DNA of 64,000 nucleotides, from the NCBI GenBank assembly GCA_000963575.1, contig CP011077.1, positions 4,526,001 to 4,590,000 on the forward strand, given 5' to 3'. Shown here one piece after another: positions 28,024 through 39,299 of this stretch. The notes beneath the pieces were generated by a model. That model made no database searches and was not told where the DNA came from. It saw only the letters and a program-made list of their open reading frames with translations. This DNA comes from Klebsiella michiganensis. Lineage in GTDB: Bacteria; Pseudomonadota; Gammaproteobacteria; Enterobacterales; Enterobacteriaceae. The position numbers were made by a program, and so were the translations under genes. Numbering within the stretch: the first letter of the stretch is position 1; each line of letters opens with the position of its first letter.

Positions 28024-29511
28024 TTACGCTTCGCCGCCAAACCAGCAAATGTTACGCGCTGCCATAATCAGTTCGCCGGCTTTCTCATCCGTTAAGCCTT
28101 CGATATCAGACAGGTCGTCAACACCTTGCTCGGCAAGGTCTTCCAGCGAGCTAACACCACGAGCAGCCAGTTTAAAGGCCAGCGGGCGATCCATACCTTC
28201 GAGGTTCAGCAGATCCTCGGTAGGTTTCTTATCGCCAAGACTCTCTTCTTGCGCCAGAGCCAGTGTGGTGAGCGCGTTTTTAGCGCGATCGCGTAATGCT
28301 TCCACGGTGTCTTCATCAAGGCCGTCGATTTCCAGCAGCTCTTTCATTGGCACATAGGCCAGTTCTTCAAGCGTGGAGAAACCTTCTTCGACCAACACGG
28401 TGGCGAAATCCTCGTCAATGTCGAGGTATTTGGTAAAGGTATCAATAGCCGCATGCGCTTCAGCCTGATGTTTAGCCTGCAGGTCATCAACGGTCATGAC
28501 GTTGAGTTCCCAGCCGCTCAGCTGTGATGCCAGGCGAACGTTCTGACCGTTACGGCCAATGGCCTGGGCCAGGTTGCCTGCCTCTACCGCGATATCCATC
28601 GTGTGTTTGTCTTCGTCGACAACGATGGATGCTACGTCGGCCGGTGCCATTGCGTTGATAACAAACTGCGCCGGGTTGTCGTCCCACAGCACGATATCAA
28701 TACGCTCACCGCCTAACTCAGTAGAAACCGCCTGAACGCGCGCACCGCGCATACCAACGCACGCGCCGACAGGGTCGATACGTTTGTCGTTTGTTTTCAC
28801 AGCGATTTTGGCTCGAGAGCCAGGATCGCGTGCGGCGGCTTTAATTTCGATCACTTCTTCGCCGATCTCCGGCACTTCAATGCGGAACAGTTCGATCAGC
28901 ATTTCAGGTTTGGAGCGGCTAACGAACAGCTGCGCACCGCGAGCTTCAGGACGTACTGCGTACAGCACGCCGCGAATGCGGTCGCCTGGACGGAAGTTTT
29001 CGCGTGGCAGCATATCTTCACGCAAAATCACGGCTTCAGCGTTGCTGCCGAGATCCAGGGAGATATTGTCACGGTTAACCTTTTTCACCACGCCGGTGAT
29101 GATCTCACCTTCATGCTCGCGGAACTGATCGACTACCATCGCACGTTCGGCTTCGCGAACTTTCTGCACGATAACCTGTTTAGCGGTCTGGGTAGTGATA
29201 CGGTCAAAGGTTACGGATTCAATCTGATCTTCAACGTATTCACCCACGGTGAAAGCTGGATCTTCAAACTGAGCCGCTTCAAGAGTGATTTCGCGCGTAG
29301 GTTGAGTGACCTCTTCAACGATGACCCAACGACGGAAGGTATCGAAATCACCGCTTTTACGGTCGATTTCAACGCGAACGTCAATCTCTTGCTCGTATTT
29401 TTTCTTGGTCGCCGTTGCCAGGGCACTTTCCAGCGCTTCGAAAATTTTCTCACGCGGCAGCGCTTTTTCGTTGGAAACTGCTTCAACAACAGCCAAAATT
29501 TCTTTGTTCAT
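28024..29511 (-). CDS. nusA: Transcription termination/antitermination factor NusA
   Basis: 495 residues, as in E. coli. Binds RNA polymerase and RNA to control pausing, intrinsic termination and antitermination. Domain order: N-terminal polymerase-binding domain (1-~125), S1 (~135-200), KH1 and KH2 (~230-345, including [12 protein letters not shown] and [11 protein letters not shown]), and two acidic C-terminal repeats (~365-420 and 440-495) that bind the alpha CTD and autoinhibit. It lies between rimP and infB. In E. coli NusA controls readthrough of the terminators after the upstream tRNA. Confidence 0.98.
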   Translation of the reverse strand: MNKEILAVVEAVSNEKALPREKIFEALESALATATKKKYEQEIDVRVEIDRKSGDFDTFRRWVIVEEVTQPTREITLEAAQFEDPAFTVGEYVEDQIESVTFDRITTQTAKQVIVQKVREAERAMVVDQFREHEGEIITGVVKKVNRDNISLDLGSNAEAVILREDMLPRENFRPGDRIRGVLYAVRPEARGAQLFVSRSKPEMLIELFRIEVPEIGEEVIEIKAAARDPGSRAKIAVKTNDKRIDPVGACVGMRGARVQAVSTELGGERIDIVLWDDNPAQFVINAMAPADVASIVVDEDKHTMDIAVEAGNLAQAIGRNGQNVRLASQLSGWELNVMTVDDLQAKHQAEAHAAIDTFTKYLDIDEDFATVLVEEGFSTLEELAYVPMKELLEIDGLDEDTVEALRDRAKNALTTLALAQEESLGDKKPTEDLLNLEGMDRPLAFKLAARGVSSLEDLAEQGVDDLSDIEGLTDEKAGELIMAARNICWFGGEA

Positions 29512-29538
29512 CCTGGGTTTTCACCTCAATCCAAACTA

Positions 29539-29991
29539 TTAAAAGTGGGGTACCAGGTTCGCTTTCTGGATGTTGCTCAGCGCGAACACTTCGTCTTTTC
29601 CTTCGACCGTTACCGTGATCATCTCACCGTCTACGGCTTTAATAATACCCTGCCATTTGCGGCGGTTTTGCACAGCCATACGCAGTACAATGCTCACTTC
29701 TTCGCCGTTAAAACGAACGTAGTGTTCTGCGGTGAACATTGGGCGATCGAGGCCAGGTGAGGACACTTCCAGGTTATAGGCCACGGTGATGGGATCTTCG
29801 ACATCCAGTACGGCACTGACCTGGTGACTGACATCAGCACAATCATCAACATTGATGCCATCTTCACTATCAATATAGATGCGCAGCGTAGACGTGCGGC
29901 CCCGAACGAATTCGATGCCTACAAGTTCATAGCCCAGTGCTTCGACCGGTGCTGAAATCATCTCTGTTAATTTTTGCTCTAATGTGGACAA
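29539..29991 (-). CDS. rimP: Ribosome maturation factor RimP
   Basis: 150 residues, needed for 30S maturation. The sequence [24 protein letters not shown] through PHF matches E. coli RimP along its whole length. The start chosen is TTG at 29991, with a G-rich site about seven bases upstream, as annotated in E. coli. In-frame GTG (29997) and ATG (30021) codons lie upstream; the ATG falls within the tandem terminator region. First protein gene of the tRNA-fMet/nusA operon. Confidence 0.95.
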   Translation of the reverse strand: MSTLEQKLTEMISAPVEALGYELVGIEFVRGRTSTLRIYIDSEDGINVDDCADVSHQVSAVLDVEDPITVAYNLEVSSPGLDRPMFTAEHYVRFNGEEVSIVLRMAVQNRRKWQGIIKAVDGEMITVTVEGKDEVFALSNIQKANLVPHF

Positions 29992-30008
29992 GCCCACCCC
30001 CAAGACAT

Positions 30009-30029
30009 AAAAAAAGGGCATATAGCCCA
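30009..30029 (-). terminator. Second tandem terminator before rimP
   Basis: On the minus strand GGGC, a short loop and GCCC (30016-30028) are followed by seven T residues. With the hairpin at 30051-30076 it forms a tandem pair between tRNA-fMet and rimP, just ahead of the rimP start. E. coli has tandem terminators at this place that reduce flow from the tRNA into nusA. Confidence 0.7.
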
Positions 30030-30050
30030 GTTATTCTAAAGTCAGATAAC

Positions 30051-30076
30051 AAAAAACCCCGATAAATCGGGGCTTT
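30051..30076 (-). terminator. First tandem terminator after tRNA-fMet
   Basis: CCCCGAT pairs with ATCGGGG (30057-30072) around two bases; on the minus strand it is followed by six T residues. It lies about 130 bases after the tRNA gene. The stretch between them has no other recognisable gene. Confidence 0.85.
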
Positions 30077-30204
30077 ATATAACTGAACCCTGTATGCCGC
30101 AACTGCGGCCCGGACACCGTCCAGGAGAATTTTTTTCTAAATTCTTCGCGAAGGCACCGAAACTGGTGTTCACAGTATATTTGAAAAAGAACTCTCAGGG
30201 AAAG

Positions 30205-30281
<77 letters not shown>

Positions 30282-30297
30282 TCCGAAAACGTGGCAA

Positions 30298-30326
30298 ATA
30301 CTACGCCAGAATTGCATTAAATGCAA
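30298..30326 (-). promoter_or_regulatory. Sigma-70 promoter of tRNA-fMet/rimP-nusA
   Basis: On the minus strand TTGCAT (30326-30321) and TAGTAT (30303-30298) are separated by exactly 17 bases. The predicted transcript start, near 30291, is ten bases before the tRNA. The promoter lies between the two tRNA genes, so tRNA-fMet need not depend on readthrough from tRNA-Leu. Confidence 0.75.
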
Positions 30327-30340
30327 GAATTGCTAGGATT

Positions 30341-30427
30341 TGGTACCGAGGACGGGACTTGAACCCGTAAGCCCAATCGGGCACTACCACCTCAAGGTAG
30401 CGTGTCTACCAATTCCACCACCTCGGC
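30341..30427 (-). tRNA. leuU: tRNA-Leu(GAG)
   Basis: 87 bases including encoded CCA. The minus strand begins GCCGAGGTGGTGGAATTGG and carries the anticodon loop CCTTGAGGTGG with GAG. It has the long variable arm of class II tRNAs (TGCCCGATTGGGCTT) and the T loop GGTTCAAGTCC. It matches E. coli leuU except for changes in the variable arm. It lies directly downstream of secG, as in E. coli. Confidence 0.98.
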
Positions 30428-30476
30428 ACTCTTTGAACACGATAACCTTCATGTTACCGCATTGAAGCTGACAAAC

Positions 30477-30809
30477 TTACTGCGGGATATCGCTGCTCGG
30501 CTTGGTAGGTGCCGCTGGCGCAGTCTGCTCAGTTTGTGCTGGCTGACTTAAATTTTCCCACTCGCTTCCTTTACTGGTTTTGTTGGTGCTGAGGTTACCC
30601 AGAACCAGGCTCAGGATAAAGAACAACGTTGCGAGCACACCGGTCATGCGGGTCATGAAGTTACCAGAACCACTTGAACCGAATAACGTAGCGGAAGCGC
30701 CTGCTCCGAAGGAGGCTCCCATATCAGCGCCTTTACCTTGCTGCAGCATAATAAGACCTACAAGGCCTAACGCTACAATAAGGAAAACAACCAAAAGAGC
30801 TTCGTACAT
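30477..30809 (-). CDS. secG: Protein-export membrane protein SecG
   Basis: 110 residues, as in E. coli. Non-essential third subunit of the SecYEG translocon. Two transmembrane helices (about residues 2-22 and 53-73) enclose a glycine-rich cytoplasmic loop (GKGADMGASFGAGASATLFG). The C-terminal tail is rich in Pro, Ala and Gln. The ATG at 30809 gives MYEALLVVF; the in-frame extension to 31022 crosses the glmM terminator and is rejected. Confidence 0.97.
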   Translation of the reverse strand: MYEALLVVFLIVALGLVGLIMLQQGKGADMGASFGAGASATLFGSSGSGNFMTRMTGVLATLFFILSLVLGNLSTNKTSKGSEWENLSQPAQTEQTAPAAPTKPSSDIPQ

Positions 30810-30992
30810 AATCAACCTGTTCCTTGCGGGGTTACCGCACGCAAATTGCTTCAAACCAGTTAAGCGGATACGTTTGTCATTACCCACTGAAGCGGGTGAG
30901 AATACTAACCAAAGCCTGACGGGTGCGCAAGGGCAATTTATTAACAATGCACTGACTGCGGAAAAAAACAGCAAACCATCAGCACTCAGTCG

Positions 30993-31020
30993 TAAAAAAG
31001 GCGGCAATTGCCGCCTTTTC
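30993..31020 (-). terminator. glmM terminator
   Basis: AAAAGGCGGC pairs with GCCGCCTTTT (30996-31019) around AATT; on the minus strand a T tract follows. It lies 24 bases after the glmM stop and before the secG promoter region. Confidence 0.88.
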
Positions 31021-31043
31021 AATCAGTTTGGGGCGAAAAAATA

Positions 31044-32381
31044 TTAAACGGCCTTCACCGCATCTGCTATTTGGTGAGCAAAAGCTGTAACCTGGGCTTC
31101 ATCCTCACCCTCGACCATCACACGAATCAGCGGTTCCGTTCCGGATTTACGCAGCAACACTCGGCCACGGTTGCCCAACGCTTCTTCCACTTCGGCCGTA
31201 ACGCGTTTGACCTCTGCATTTTCAAGTGGATCGCCGCTGCCTGCAGTAAAGCGAACGTTAACCAGAATCTGCGGGAACAGTTTCATCCCGCTACACAGAT
31301 CGTGCAGGCTCATGTGATTGCGAACCATCGCGGTGAGTACTTGCAAACCGGCGATGATACCGTCGCCAGTCGTCGTTTGGTCCAGCAGAATAACGTGTCC
31401 TGAGTTTTCTGCCCCAATGCGCCAGCCTTTCTCCTGCAGCTTTTCCAGCACATAACGGTCGCCAACTTTGGCGCGGGCAAAAGGAATACCCAACTGCTTC
31501 AGTGCCACTTCAAGCCCCATATTGCTCATTAGCGTCCCCACGGCGCCGCCGCGAAGTTGCCCCTGACGCAATCCTTCCCGGGCAATGATATAGAGGATCT
31601 GATCGCCATCAACCTTATGCCCCAGGTTATCCACCATGATCACCCGGTCACCGTCGCCGTCAAACGCAATACCAAGATCGGCTTTTTCCGCCAGCACGCG
31701 CTCTTGCAGCATGCGAACGTCAGTTGCGCCGCATTTTTCATTAATGTTCACCCCATCCGGCTCACAGCCGATGGCAATGACTTTTGCTCCCAGCTCACGC
31801 AGAACATTTGGAGCAATGTGGTAGGTCGCGCCGTTGGCGCAGTCTACGACGATTTTAAGGCCATTCAGGCTCAGCTCGTTCGGGAATGTTCCTTTACAGA
31901 ATTCAATATAGCGCCCAGCGGCATCCACAATGCGGCTGGCTTTACCCAGCTCAGCCGAGTCTACGCAGGTGATATCCTTTTCCATCTCCGCTTCAATAGC
32001 TTCCTCGACTTCATCCGGCAGTTTAGTCCCGTCGATGGAGAAGAATTTTATCCCGTTGTCATAGAACGGGTTGTGTGAGGCGGAGATAACAATCCCGGCT
32101 TCCGCGCGGAATGTACGAGTCAAATAAGCAACCGCAGGCGTGGGCATTGGCCCCGTAAAAGAAGCGGACAAACCGGCTGCAGCCAGGCCCGCTTCCAGGG
32201 CAGACTCCAGCATGTAGCCGGAAATACGCGTGTCCTTACCGATAATAATTTTACGCGAACCATGGCGCGCAAGGACTTTGCCCGCAGCCCAGCCCAGTTT
32301 CAGAACAAAATCAGGGGTAATAGGCGCATCACCCACGCGGCCACGGATGCCATCGGTGCCAAAGTATTTACGGTTACTCAT
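31044..32381 (-). CDS. glmM: Phosphoglucosamine mutase
   Basis: 445 residues, as in E. coli. Converts glucosamine-6-phosphate to glucosamine-1-phosphate for UDP-GlcNAc, hence peptidoglycan and LPS. The active serine Ser102 that carries phosphate lies in [10 protein letters not shown]. The Mg-binding DGDGDR motif (near residue 241) and the C-terminal phosphate-binding [11 protein letters not shown] are present. Its start overlaps the folP stop by 8 bp. Confidence 0.98.
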   Translation of the reverse strand: MSNRKYFGTDGIRGRVGDAPITPDFVLKLGWAAGKVLARHGSRKIIIGKDTRISGYMLESALEAGLAAAGLSASFTGPMPTPAVAYLTRTFRAEAGIVISASHNPFYDNGIKFFSIDGTKLPDEVEEAIEAEMEKDITCVDSAELGKASRIVDAAGRYIEFCKGTFPNELSLNGLKIVVDCANGATYHIAPNVLRELGAKVIAIGCEPDGVNINEKCGATDVRMLQERVLAEKADLGIAFDGDGDRVIMVDNLGHKVDGDQILYIIAREGLRQGQLRGGAVGTLMSNMGLEVALKQLGIPFARAKVGDRYVLEKLQEKGWRIGAENSGHVILLDQTTTGDGIIAGLQVLTAMVRNHMSLHDLCSGMKLFPQILVNVRFTAGSGDPLENAEVKRVTAEVEEALGNRGRVLLRKSGTEPLIRVMVEGEDEAQVTAFAHQIADAVKAV

Positions 32382-33222
32382 AGTATTTGTTTTCCTTCAC
32401 TGAAAGCGTAGCTTCGACCACGCGCATAGCTTCAACAGTCTCTTTTACGTCATGAACACGAAGAATTTGAGCCCCCTGCATCGCGGCAATTACCGCACAG
32501 GCAAGGCTACCGCTCAGACGCTGATCCGGGCCTACATTCAGCAGTTGCCCAACCATTGATTTACGGGACATTCCTACCAGCAACGGCATACCATAGCGAT
32601 GAAATTCCGAAAGGCGGGCCAATAATTGGTAATTGTGGGTGAGATTCTTACCGAAACCAAAGCCCGGGTCGAGCAGCAATTTATCTTTTGAGATCCCTGC
32701 GGCCTCACAGCGGGCAATGTGCTCCACAAAAAAGCGATTCACATCGGCAAACACATCGTCATACTGCGGTGCCTGCTGCATTGTTTTCGGTTCGCCCTGC
32801 ATATGCATCAGGCAAACCGGCAGCCCCGCTTCCGCAGCGGCGGCTAACGCACCGGGCTCCTGTAAGGAACGAATGTCGTTGATAAGATGCGCCCCCACTC
32901 GTGCAGATTCGCGAATAACATCGGCTTTTGAAGTATCCACCGAAACCCAGACTTCAAAACGTTGAGCGATCGCTTCGACCACCGGAATAACGCGCTCAAG
33001 TTCTTCTTCTGTACTCACTTCGGCCGCGCCAGGTCGGGTTGACTCCCCGCCAACGTCAATGATTGTCGCCCCGGCATTGATCATCGCGTTTGCATGCTTG
33101 AGGGCCTCAACCAGGGAATTGTGCTGCCCACCGTCGGAAAAAGAGTCCGGCGTGACGTTTAAAATCCCCATGACGTGAGGATGAGAGAGATCCAGCGTGG
33201 AGCCTTGCGCGGTGAGTTTCAT
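32374..33222 (-). CDS. folP: Dihydropteroate synthase
   Basis: 282 residues, as in E. coli. Joins p-aminobenzoate to dihydropterin pyrophosphate in folate synthesis; it is the sulfonamide target. Conserved signatures are [15 protein letters not shown] (about 18-32), [12 protein letters not shown] (about 55-66) and [10 protein letters not shown] (about 183-192). All expected residues are present. It lies between ftsH, with a hairpin terminator in the 100-bp gap, and glmM, which it overlaps. Confidence 0.98.
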   Translation of the reverse strand: MKLTAQGSTLDLSHPHVMGILNVTPDSFSDGGQHNSLVEALKHANAMINAGATIIDVGGESTRPGAAEVSTEEELERVIPVVEAIAQRFEVWVSVDTSKADVIRESARVGAHLINDIRSLQEPGALAAAAEAGLPVCLMHMQGEPKTMQQAPQYDDVFADVNRFFVEHIARCEAAGISKDKLLLDPGFGFGKNLTHNYQLLARLSEFHRYGMPLLVGMSRKSMVGQLLNVGPDQRLSGSLACAVIAAMQGAQILRVHDVKETVEAMRVVEATLSVKENKYYE

Positions 33223-33254
33223 TCTTCTTCCCTTGCGTTTGTCTTAGGCGATAC

Positions 33255-33290
33255 AAAAACAAAAACCCCGGGGCTGGCCCCGGGGTTTAT
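33255..33290 (-). terminator. Hairpin terminator between ftsH and folP
   Basis: AAACCCCGGGG (33263-33273) pairs with CCCCGGGGTTT (33277-33287). On the minus strand TTTTTGTTTTTG follows. It lies about 35 bases after the ftsH stop. Some readthrough into folP is likely, since the order is conserved. Confidence 0.85.
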
Positions 33291-33322
33291 AGATTACTGC
33301 AAAAACATCCGTCGTGAGCGTC

Positions 33323-35269
33323 TTATTTGTCGCCCAGCTGTTCTGACATCGTGTTACCCGGATTTGGCGTACGCGGTTCATCAACCGGGCGTGGCGCATT
33401 CGGGGTACCGTTGTTATCAGAATTATTGCTGTTTTTGCTCGCATCTTCCCAACCCGCCGGCGGACGCACTTCGCGGCGCGCCATCAGATCGTCAATCTGC
33501 GGTGCATCGATGGTTTCATACTTCATCAATGCATCTTTCATGGTGTGAAGAATATCCATGTTCTCATTCAGCAACTGGCGAGCACGAGCATAGTTGCGTT
33601 CAATCAGGGATTTGACTTCCTGATCGATGATACGCGCGGTCTCATCAGACATATGCTTCGCTTTAGCCACTGAACGGCCCAGGAATACTTCACCATCTTC
33701 TTCCGCATACAGCAGCGGGCCAAGTTTGTCGGAGAAGCCCCACTGGGTCACCATGTTACGAGCCAGGTTAGTCGCAACTTTAATGTCGTTCGACGCACCG
33801 GTAGAAACATGTTCTGGCCCATAGATGATCTCTTCGGCCAGACGACCGCCGTACAGCGTGGAGATCTGACTTTCCAGCTTCTGGCGGCTGGCGCTGATTG
33901 CGTCGCCTTCAGGCAGGAAGAAGGTCACACCCAACGCACGGCCGCGAGGGATAATCGTCACTTTATGAACCGGATCGTGCTCCGGTACCAGGCGACCGAT
34001 AATCGCATGGCCTGCTTCGTGATAAGCGGTCGATTCTTTCTGCGCTTCCGTCATCACCATGGAGCGGCGTTCTGCCCCCATCATGATTTTGTCTTTCGCT
34101 TTCTCGAATTCAACCATCGACACCACGCGCTTGTTACCGCGAGCAGCAAACAGCGCGGCTTCGTTCACCAGGTTAGCCAAATCAGCACCGGAGAAGCCAG
34201 GTGTACCACGAGCGATAATTGCAGCATCGATGTCCGGAGCAAGCGGTACGCGACGCATATGCACTTTCAGGATCTGCTCACGACCACGAACATCCGGCAG
34301 ACCGACAACAACCTGACGGTCAAAACGACCAGGACGCAGCAATGCAGGGTCAAGCACGTCAGGACGGTTAGTTGCCGCAATAACGATGATCCCTTCATTA
34401 CCTTCAAAGCCATCCATCTCAACCAGCATCTGGTTCAGGGTTTGCTCACGTTCGTCATGACCGCCACCCAGGCCAGCCCCACGCTGACGACCTACGGCAT
34501 CGATTTCATCGATAAAGATAATGCAAGGTGCTGCTTTTTTGGCCTGTTCAAACATGTCGCGCACGCGAGATGCACCGACACCAACGAACATTTCAACAAA
34601 GTCAGAACCAGAAATTGTGAAGAACGGTACTTTCGCTTCACCAGCAATCGCTTTTGCCAGCAGCGTTTTACCCGTACCCGGAGGGCCGACCATCAGGACG
34701 CCTTTCGGGATTTTACCGCCCAGCTTCTGGAAACGGCTCGGCTCACGCAGGTATTCAACCAGCTCGCCCACCTCTTCTTTCGCTTCATCACAGCCAGCGA
34801 CGTCAGCAAAGGTGGTTTTGATTTGGTCTTCCGTTAGCATGCGCGCCTTGCTCTTACCGAACGACATGGCACCTTTGCCACCGCCGCCCTGCATTTGGCG
34901 CATAAAGAAGATCCAGACCCCAATCAGCAGCAGCATTGGGAACCAGGAAATGAAGATAGTTGCCAGCAGACTCTGCTCTTCAGGCGGCTCGCCCACAACT
35001 TTCACGTTCTTGGTAATCAGATTATCAAGCAGCTTGGGATCATTAACGGGGATGTAAGTCGTGTATCGGTTACTATCTTTCTTGGTAACGTTGATTTCAC
35101 GTCCGTTGATGCGCGCTTCGCGAACCTGGTCCTGATTAACTTCGGACAGGAAAGTGGAGTAATCCACCCTACGGCCATTTGACTCGCTGGGCCCAAAGCT
35201 CTGGAATACCGACATTAGCACAACGGCAATGACCAGCCAGAGTATTAGGTTTTTCGCCATGTCACTCAA
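33323..35269 (-). CDS. ftsH: ATP-dependent zinc metalloprotease FtsH
   Basis: Membrane-anchored AAA+ protease that degrades RpoH, LpxC and damaged membrane proteins. Two transmembrane helices flank a periplasmic domain (about 32-100). Walker A is GPPGTGKT (195-202), and the zinc site is HEAGH near 417-421. The C-terminal tail carries a run of Asn/Ser. The start drawn is TTG at 35269 (648 residues) because GAGG is nine bases upstream of it; the ATG at 35260 used in most annotations (645 residues) is only weakly served. It lies downstream of rlmE, as in E. coli. Confidence 0.97.
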   Translation of the reverse strand: MSDMAKNLILWLVIAVVLMSVFQSFGPSESNGRRVDYSTFLSEVNQDQVREARINGREINVTKKDSNRYTTYIPVNDPKLLDNLITKNVKVVGEPPEEQSLLATIFISWFPMLLLIGVWIFFMRQMQGGGGKGAMSFGKSKARMLTEDQIKTTFADVAGCDEAKEEVGELVEYLREPSRFQKLGGKIPKGVLMVGPPGTGKTLLAKAIAGEAKVPFFTISGSDFVEMFVGVGASRVRDMFEQAKKAAPCIIFIDEIDAVGRQRGAGLGGGHDEREQTLNQMLVEMDGFEGNEGIIVIAATNRPDVLDPALLRPGRFDRQVVVGLPDVRGREQILKVHMRRVPLAPDIDAAIIARGTPGFSGADLANLVNEAALFAARGNKRVVSMVEFEKAKDKIMMGAERRSMVMTEAQKESTAYHEAGHAIIGRLVPEHDPVHKVTIIPRGRALGVTFFLPEGDAISASRQKLESQISTLYGGRLAEEIIYGPEHVSTGASNDIKVATNLARNMVTQWGFSDKLGPLLYAEEDGEVFLGRSVAKAKHMSDETARIIDQEVKSLIERNYARARQLLNENMDILHTMKDALMKYETIDAPQIDDLMARREVRPPAGWEDASKNSNNSDNNGTPNAPRPVDEPRTPNPGNTMSEQLGDK

Positions 35270-35316
35270 GGGATTAACCTCATATTACAACTGTGTTAAC
35301 AAACAGCGTCAGGGTA

Positions 35317-35946
35317 CTATAGTTTGCGCCCGGTCGCTACAATGTACACTTCACGTGAGCGGGCACGAGAAGAGTCCGGCTTACGAACTTTAACCGTCGT
35401 AAACAGGGAGCGAATTTCTCGCAGGTATTCATCGAAACCTTCGCCCTGAAACACTTTCACTACAAAACTACCGCCCGGCGCCAGCACGTCCCGACACATT
35501 TCCAGTGCCAGTTCAACCAAGTACATAGCGCGGGGAATATCGACTGCCGGTGTCCCGCTCATGTTTGGCGCCATATCTGACATGACAACCTGCACTTTAC
35601 TGTCACCAACACGTTCCAGCAGGGCCTTGACGACTAATTCATCACGAAAATCGCCCTGAAGGAAGTCCACACCAACGATAGGATCCATTGGTAAAAGATC
35701 GCAAGCGATGATTCGCCCCTGATTCCCGATTTGCGTCACAACATACTGTGACCACCCGCCGGGTGCAGCACCAAGATCAACAATAGTCATTCCTGGCTTA
35801 AAAAGTTTGTCACTTTGCTGTATTTCATCAAGTTTAAACCAGGCACGGGACCGCAACCCCTTTTTCTGTGCCTGTTGAACATATTTATCGCTAAAGTGTT
35901 CCTGCAGCCAGCGACTGGAGCTGGCAGAACGCTTCTTACCTGTCAT
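35317..35946 (-). CDS. rlmE: 23S rRNA 2'-O-ribose U2552 methyltransferase
   Basis: 209 residues, as in E. coli RlmE (RrmJ/FtsJ). Methylates U2552 in the A loop of 23S rRNA and promotes 50S assembly; it is heat-induced in E. coli. The SAM pocket is [14 protein letters not shown], and the catalytic Lys38 lies in AWFKLDEI with the other K-D-K residues in VMSDMAPN and VVKVFQGEG. Start at 35946 (MTGKKRSAS) matches E. coli; an ATG at 35958 is four codons upstream. It is followed by ftsH and is divergent from yhbY. Confidence 0.97.
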   Translation of the reverse strand: MTGKKRSASSSRWLQEHFSDKYVQQAQKKGLRSRAWFKLDEIQQSDKLFKPGMTIVDLGAAPGGWSQYVVTQIGNQGRIIACDLLPMDPIVGVDFLQGDFRDELVVKALLERVGDSKVQVVMSDMAPNMSGTPAVDIPRAMYLVELALEMCRDVLAPGGSFVVKVFQGEGFDEYLREIRSLFTTVKVRKPDSSRARSREVYIVATGRKL

Positions 35947-36073
35947 CTCAATATCCAACTTTGTTCATCGTGAATAGCAGGCTAACTAATAATCAGCACA
36001 GCCGATTTGGCGATACACTGGAGATGGCGGTAGAATGAACCGTTTTCAATCCCAACGTAAGCAAAAAAATACG

Positions 36074-36367
36074 ATGAATCTGAGTACTAAACAAAAACAG
36101 CACCTGAAAGGTCTGGCCCATCCGCTCAAGCCGGTGGTTCTGCTTGGCAATAATGGTTTGACCGAAGGGGTACTGGCCGAGATTGAACAAGCGCTTGAGC
36201 ACCATGAATTAATCAAGGTGAAGATCGCAACGGAAGATCGCGAAACGAAAACCTTAATTGTGGATGCCATCGTGCGGGAAACCGGCGCCTGTAACGTACA
36301 GGTCATCGGTAAAACGCTGGTGCTCTATCGCCCTTCTAAAGAGCGTAAGATCTCTCTGCCGAAGTAA
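36074..36367 (+). CDS. yhbY: CRM-domain ribosome assembly factor YhbY
   Basis: 97 residues, the length of E. coli YhbY. Single CRM RNA-binding domain; the GxxG-type loop is LLGNNGLTEGV. It associates with pre-50S particles in E. coli. The ATG at 36074 gives the conserved MNLSTKQKQHLKGLAHPLKP; an in-frame ATG at 36035 would add 13 non-conserved residues. It is divergent from rlmE and converges on greA with a terminator between. Confidence 0.96.
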   Translation: MNLSTKQKQHLKGLAHPLKPVVLLGNNGLTEGVLAEIEQALEHHELIKVKIATEDRETKTLIVDAIVRETGACNVQVIGKTLVLYRPSKERKISLPK

Positions 36368-36404
36368 GCAGAGGTGTGCAAAATGCCACGCTATGTTCGT
36401 TGAT

Positions 36405-36430
36405 AAAAGGCCGCTATGCGGCCTTTTTCT
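36405..36430. terminator. Terminator between yhbY and greA
   Basis: AAAAGGCCGC (36405-36414) pairs with GCGGCCTTTT (36418-36427) around TAT, with T-rich sequence following on the plus strand and an A tract before it. It serves yhbY and probably greA in the other direction. Confidence 0.85.
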
Positions 36431-36472
36431 TTTCTTTACAATACGCCAACCCTTTAGCCAGCGTAGTAAAAA

Positions 36473-36949
36473 TTACAAATATTCTACTTTTAAGATTTCG
36501 AATTCGACATCGCCGCCCGGCGTGCGAATCACAACAACATCATCGCATTCTTTACCCACAAGACCGCGGGCAATAGGCGAATTTACGGAAATAAGATTCT
36601 TTTTAAAATCAGCCTCATCATCGCCAACGATGCGATAAGTAAGCTCTTCGTCATTGTCCAGGTTCAATACCGTTACGGTAGTCCCAAAAATCACACGGCC
36701 GTTATTTGGCATTCTTGTGACGTCGATCACCTGAGCATTGGAAAGCTTAGCTTCGATATCCTGGATGCGGCCTTCGCAAAAACCCTGCTGCTCACGCGCG
36801 GCATGATATTCAGCATTTTCTTTCAGATCGCCATGTTCACGGGCTTCGGCAATCGCAGCAATGATTTCAGGACGACGAACGGACTTCAGGAAATCCAGTT
36901 CTTCGCGGAGTTGTTCAGCGCCACGTAAGGTCATCGGAATAGGTTGCAT
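36473..36949 (-). CDS. greA: Transcription elongation factor GreA
   Basis: 158 residues, as in E. coli. Enters the RNA polymerase secondary channel and stimulates cleavage of backtracked RNA. The N-terminal coiled coil (about residues 1-75) carries the tip acidic pair in [11 protein letters not shown], and the C-terminal FKBP-like domain follows ([18 protein letters not shown]...). A long leader with an attenuator-like hairpin lies upstream. It is divergent from dacB. Confidence 0.97.
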   Translation of the reverse strand: MQPIPMTLRGAEQLREELDFLKSVRRPEIIAAIAEAREHGDLKENAEYHAAREQQGFCEGRIQDIEAKLSNAQVIDVTRMPNNGRVIFGTTVTVLNLDNDEELTYRIVGDDEADFKKNLISVNSPIARGLVGKECDDVVVIRTPGGDVEFEILKVEYL

Positions 36950-37041
36950 TTGTTATACCTCTTAAAATCAGTCCTCTGCAGCAGGGCAAAACACCGCGCT
37001 GGCTTAAGAGCATGGCCGGTAACCTGCGTCTGTCCGGCAAC

Positions 37042-37080
37042 AAATAAAAGAAAACCGACCCGGGGTGATAACTCCAGGTC
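37042..37080 (-). ncRNA. greA leader attenuator hairpin (GraL-like)
   Basis: On the minus strand GACCTGG and CCGGGTC flank an 11-base loop and are followed by GGTTTTCTTTTATTTG. This resembles an intrinsic terminator about 95 bases upstream of greA. In E. coli the greA leader yields the short RNA GraL by termination at this place. The hairpin is seen; the identity of the RNA is inferred from position. Confidence 0.5.
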
Positions 37081-37200
37081 AGTAACAGTTTTCAAATTGA
37101 CCGGTATTTTACCCTGGAGTTCCCTAAGGGTCATCGTTTACTTTGCACCATAATGCACCGTAGTATGACGGTCACGTTTCCAGGCCGTTACCGCGAGATT

Positions 37201-38634
<1,434 letters not shown>

Positions 38635-38636
38635 CT

Positions 38637-39299
38637 ATGAAACTGCTTATTGTTGAAGACGATTTACTGTTACAGGAAGGTCTTGCGCTGGCATTAGGCG
38701 GGGAAGGCTATGCGCTGGACTGCGCCGCGACGGCCGCGGAGGCTGATGCCCTGCTGCAGAGCGGTGAATACAGCCTGATTATTCTGGACCTCGGGCTCCC
38801 TGACAAAGACGGAGCCACGCTGCTAAGTCAGTGGCGTCGTCGCGGGGTAAAAAACCCTGTGCTTATCCTGACCGCTCGTGACGCACTTGCAGACAGGGTC
38901 AATGGTCTGGACTCCGGCGCTGATGATTATCTGGTTAAGCCTTTTGCGCTTGCAGAGCTGCAGGCGCGTGCGAGGGCGCTGATCCGTCGCTACCAGGGGC
39001 ATAGCGACAACCTGCTCCAGGAAGACGATTTAACCCTCAATTTGCAGACTCAGCAGGTCCTGCTCGCCAATCAGGCCGTAGAAATTACGCCCAAAGAGTT
39101 CGCGCTTTTGACCCGCCTGATGATGCGAATCGGTCAGACGGTCCACCGCGAAACGCTGCAGCAGGATATCTACAGCTGGCAGGATGATCCAGGCTCCAAC
39201 ACCCTTGAAGTCCATATTCACAACTTACGCCGGAAATTAGGCAAAGACCGAATCAAAACCGTGCGTGGCGTTGGCTACCGGCTGGAAACCCGTTCATGA
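38637..39299 (+). CDS. pmrA: OmpR-family response regulator, PmrA/BasR-like
   Basis: 220 residues. Receiver domain (1-~115) with the acidic pocket EDD at 7-9, phosphoacceptor Asp51 in LIILDLGLPD, and Lys in DYLVKPF. The C-terminal winged helix (~125-218) includes VEITPKEFALLTRLM and NTLEVHIHNLRRKLG, close to E. coli BasR. PmrA activates LPS-modification genes and so polymyxin resistance. It begins 2 bp after dacB and overlaps the kinase by 4 bp. QseB is the main alternative; the kinase sensor favours PmrA. Confidence 0.78.
   Translation: MKLLIVEDDLLLQEGLALALGGEGYALDCAATAAEADALLQSGEYSLIILDLGLPDKDGATLLSQWRRRGVKNPVLILTARDALADRVNGLDSGADDYLVKPFALAELQARARALIRRYQGHSDNLLQEDDLTLNLQTQQVLLANQAVEITPKEFALLTRLMMRIGQTVHRETLQQDIYSWQDDPGSNTLEVHIHNLRRKLGKDRIKTVRGVGYRLETRS

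Noticed and set aside
33809..34837. 342-codon open frame antisense to ftsH
   Set aside because: Shadow of the conserved AAA and protease domains; no independent support.
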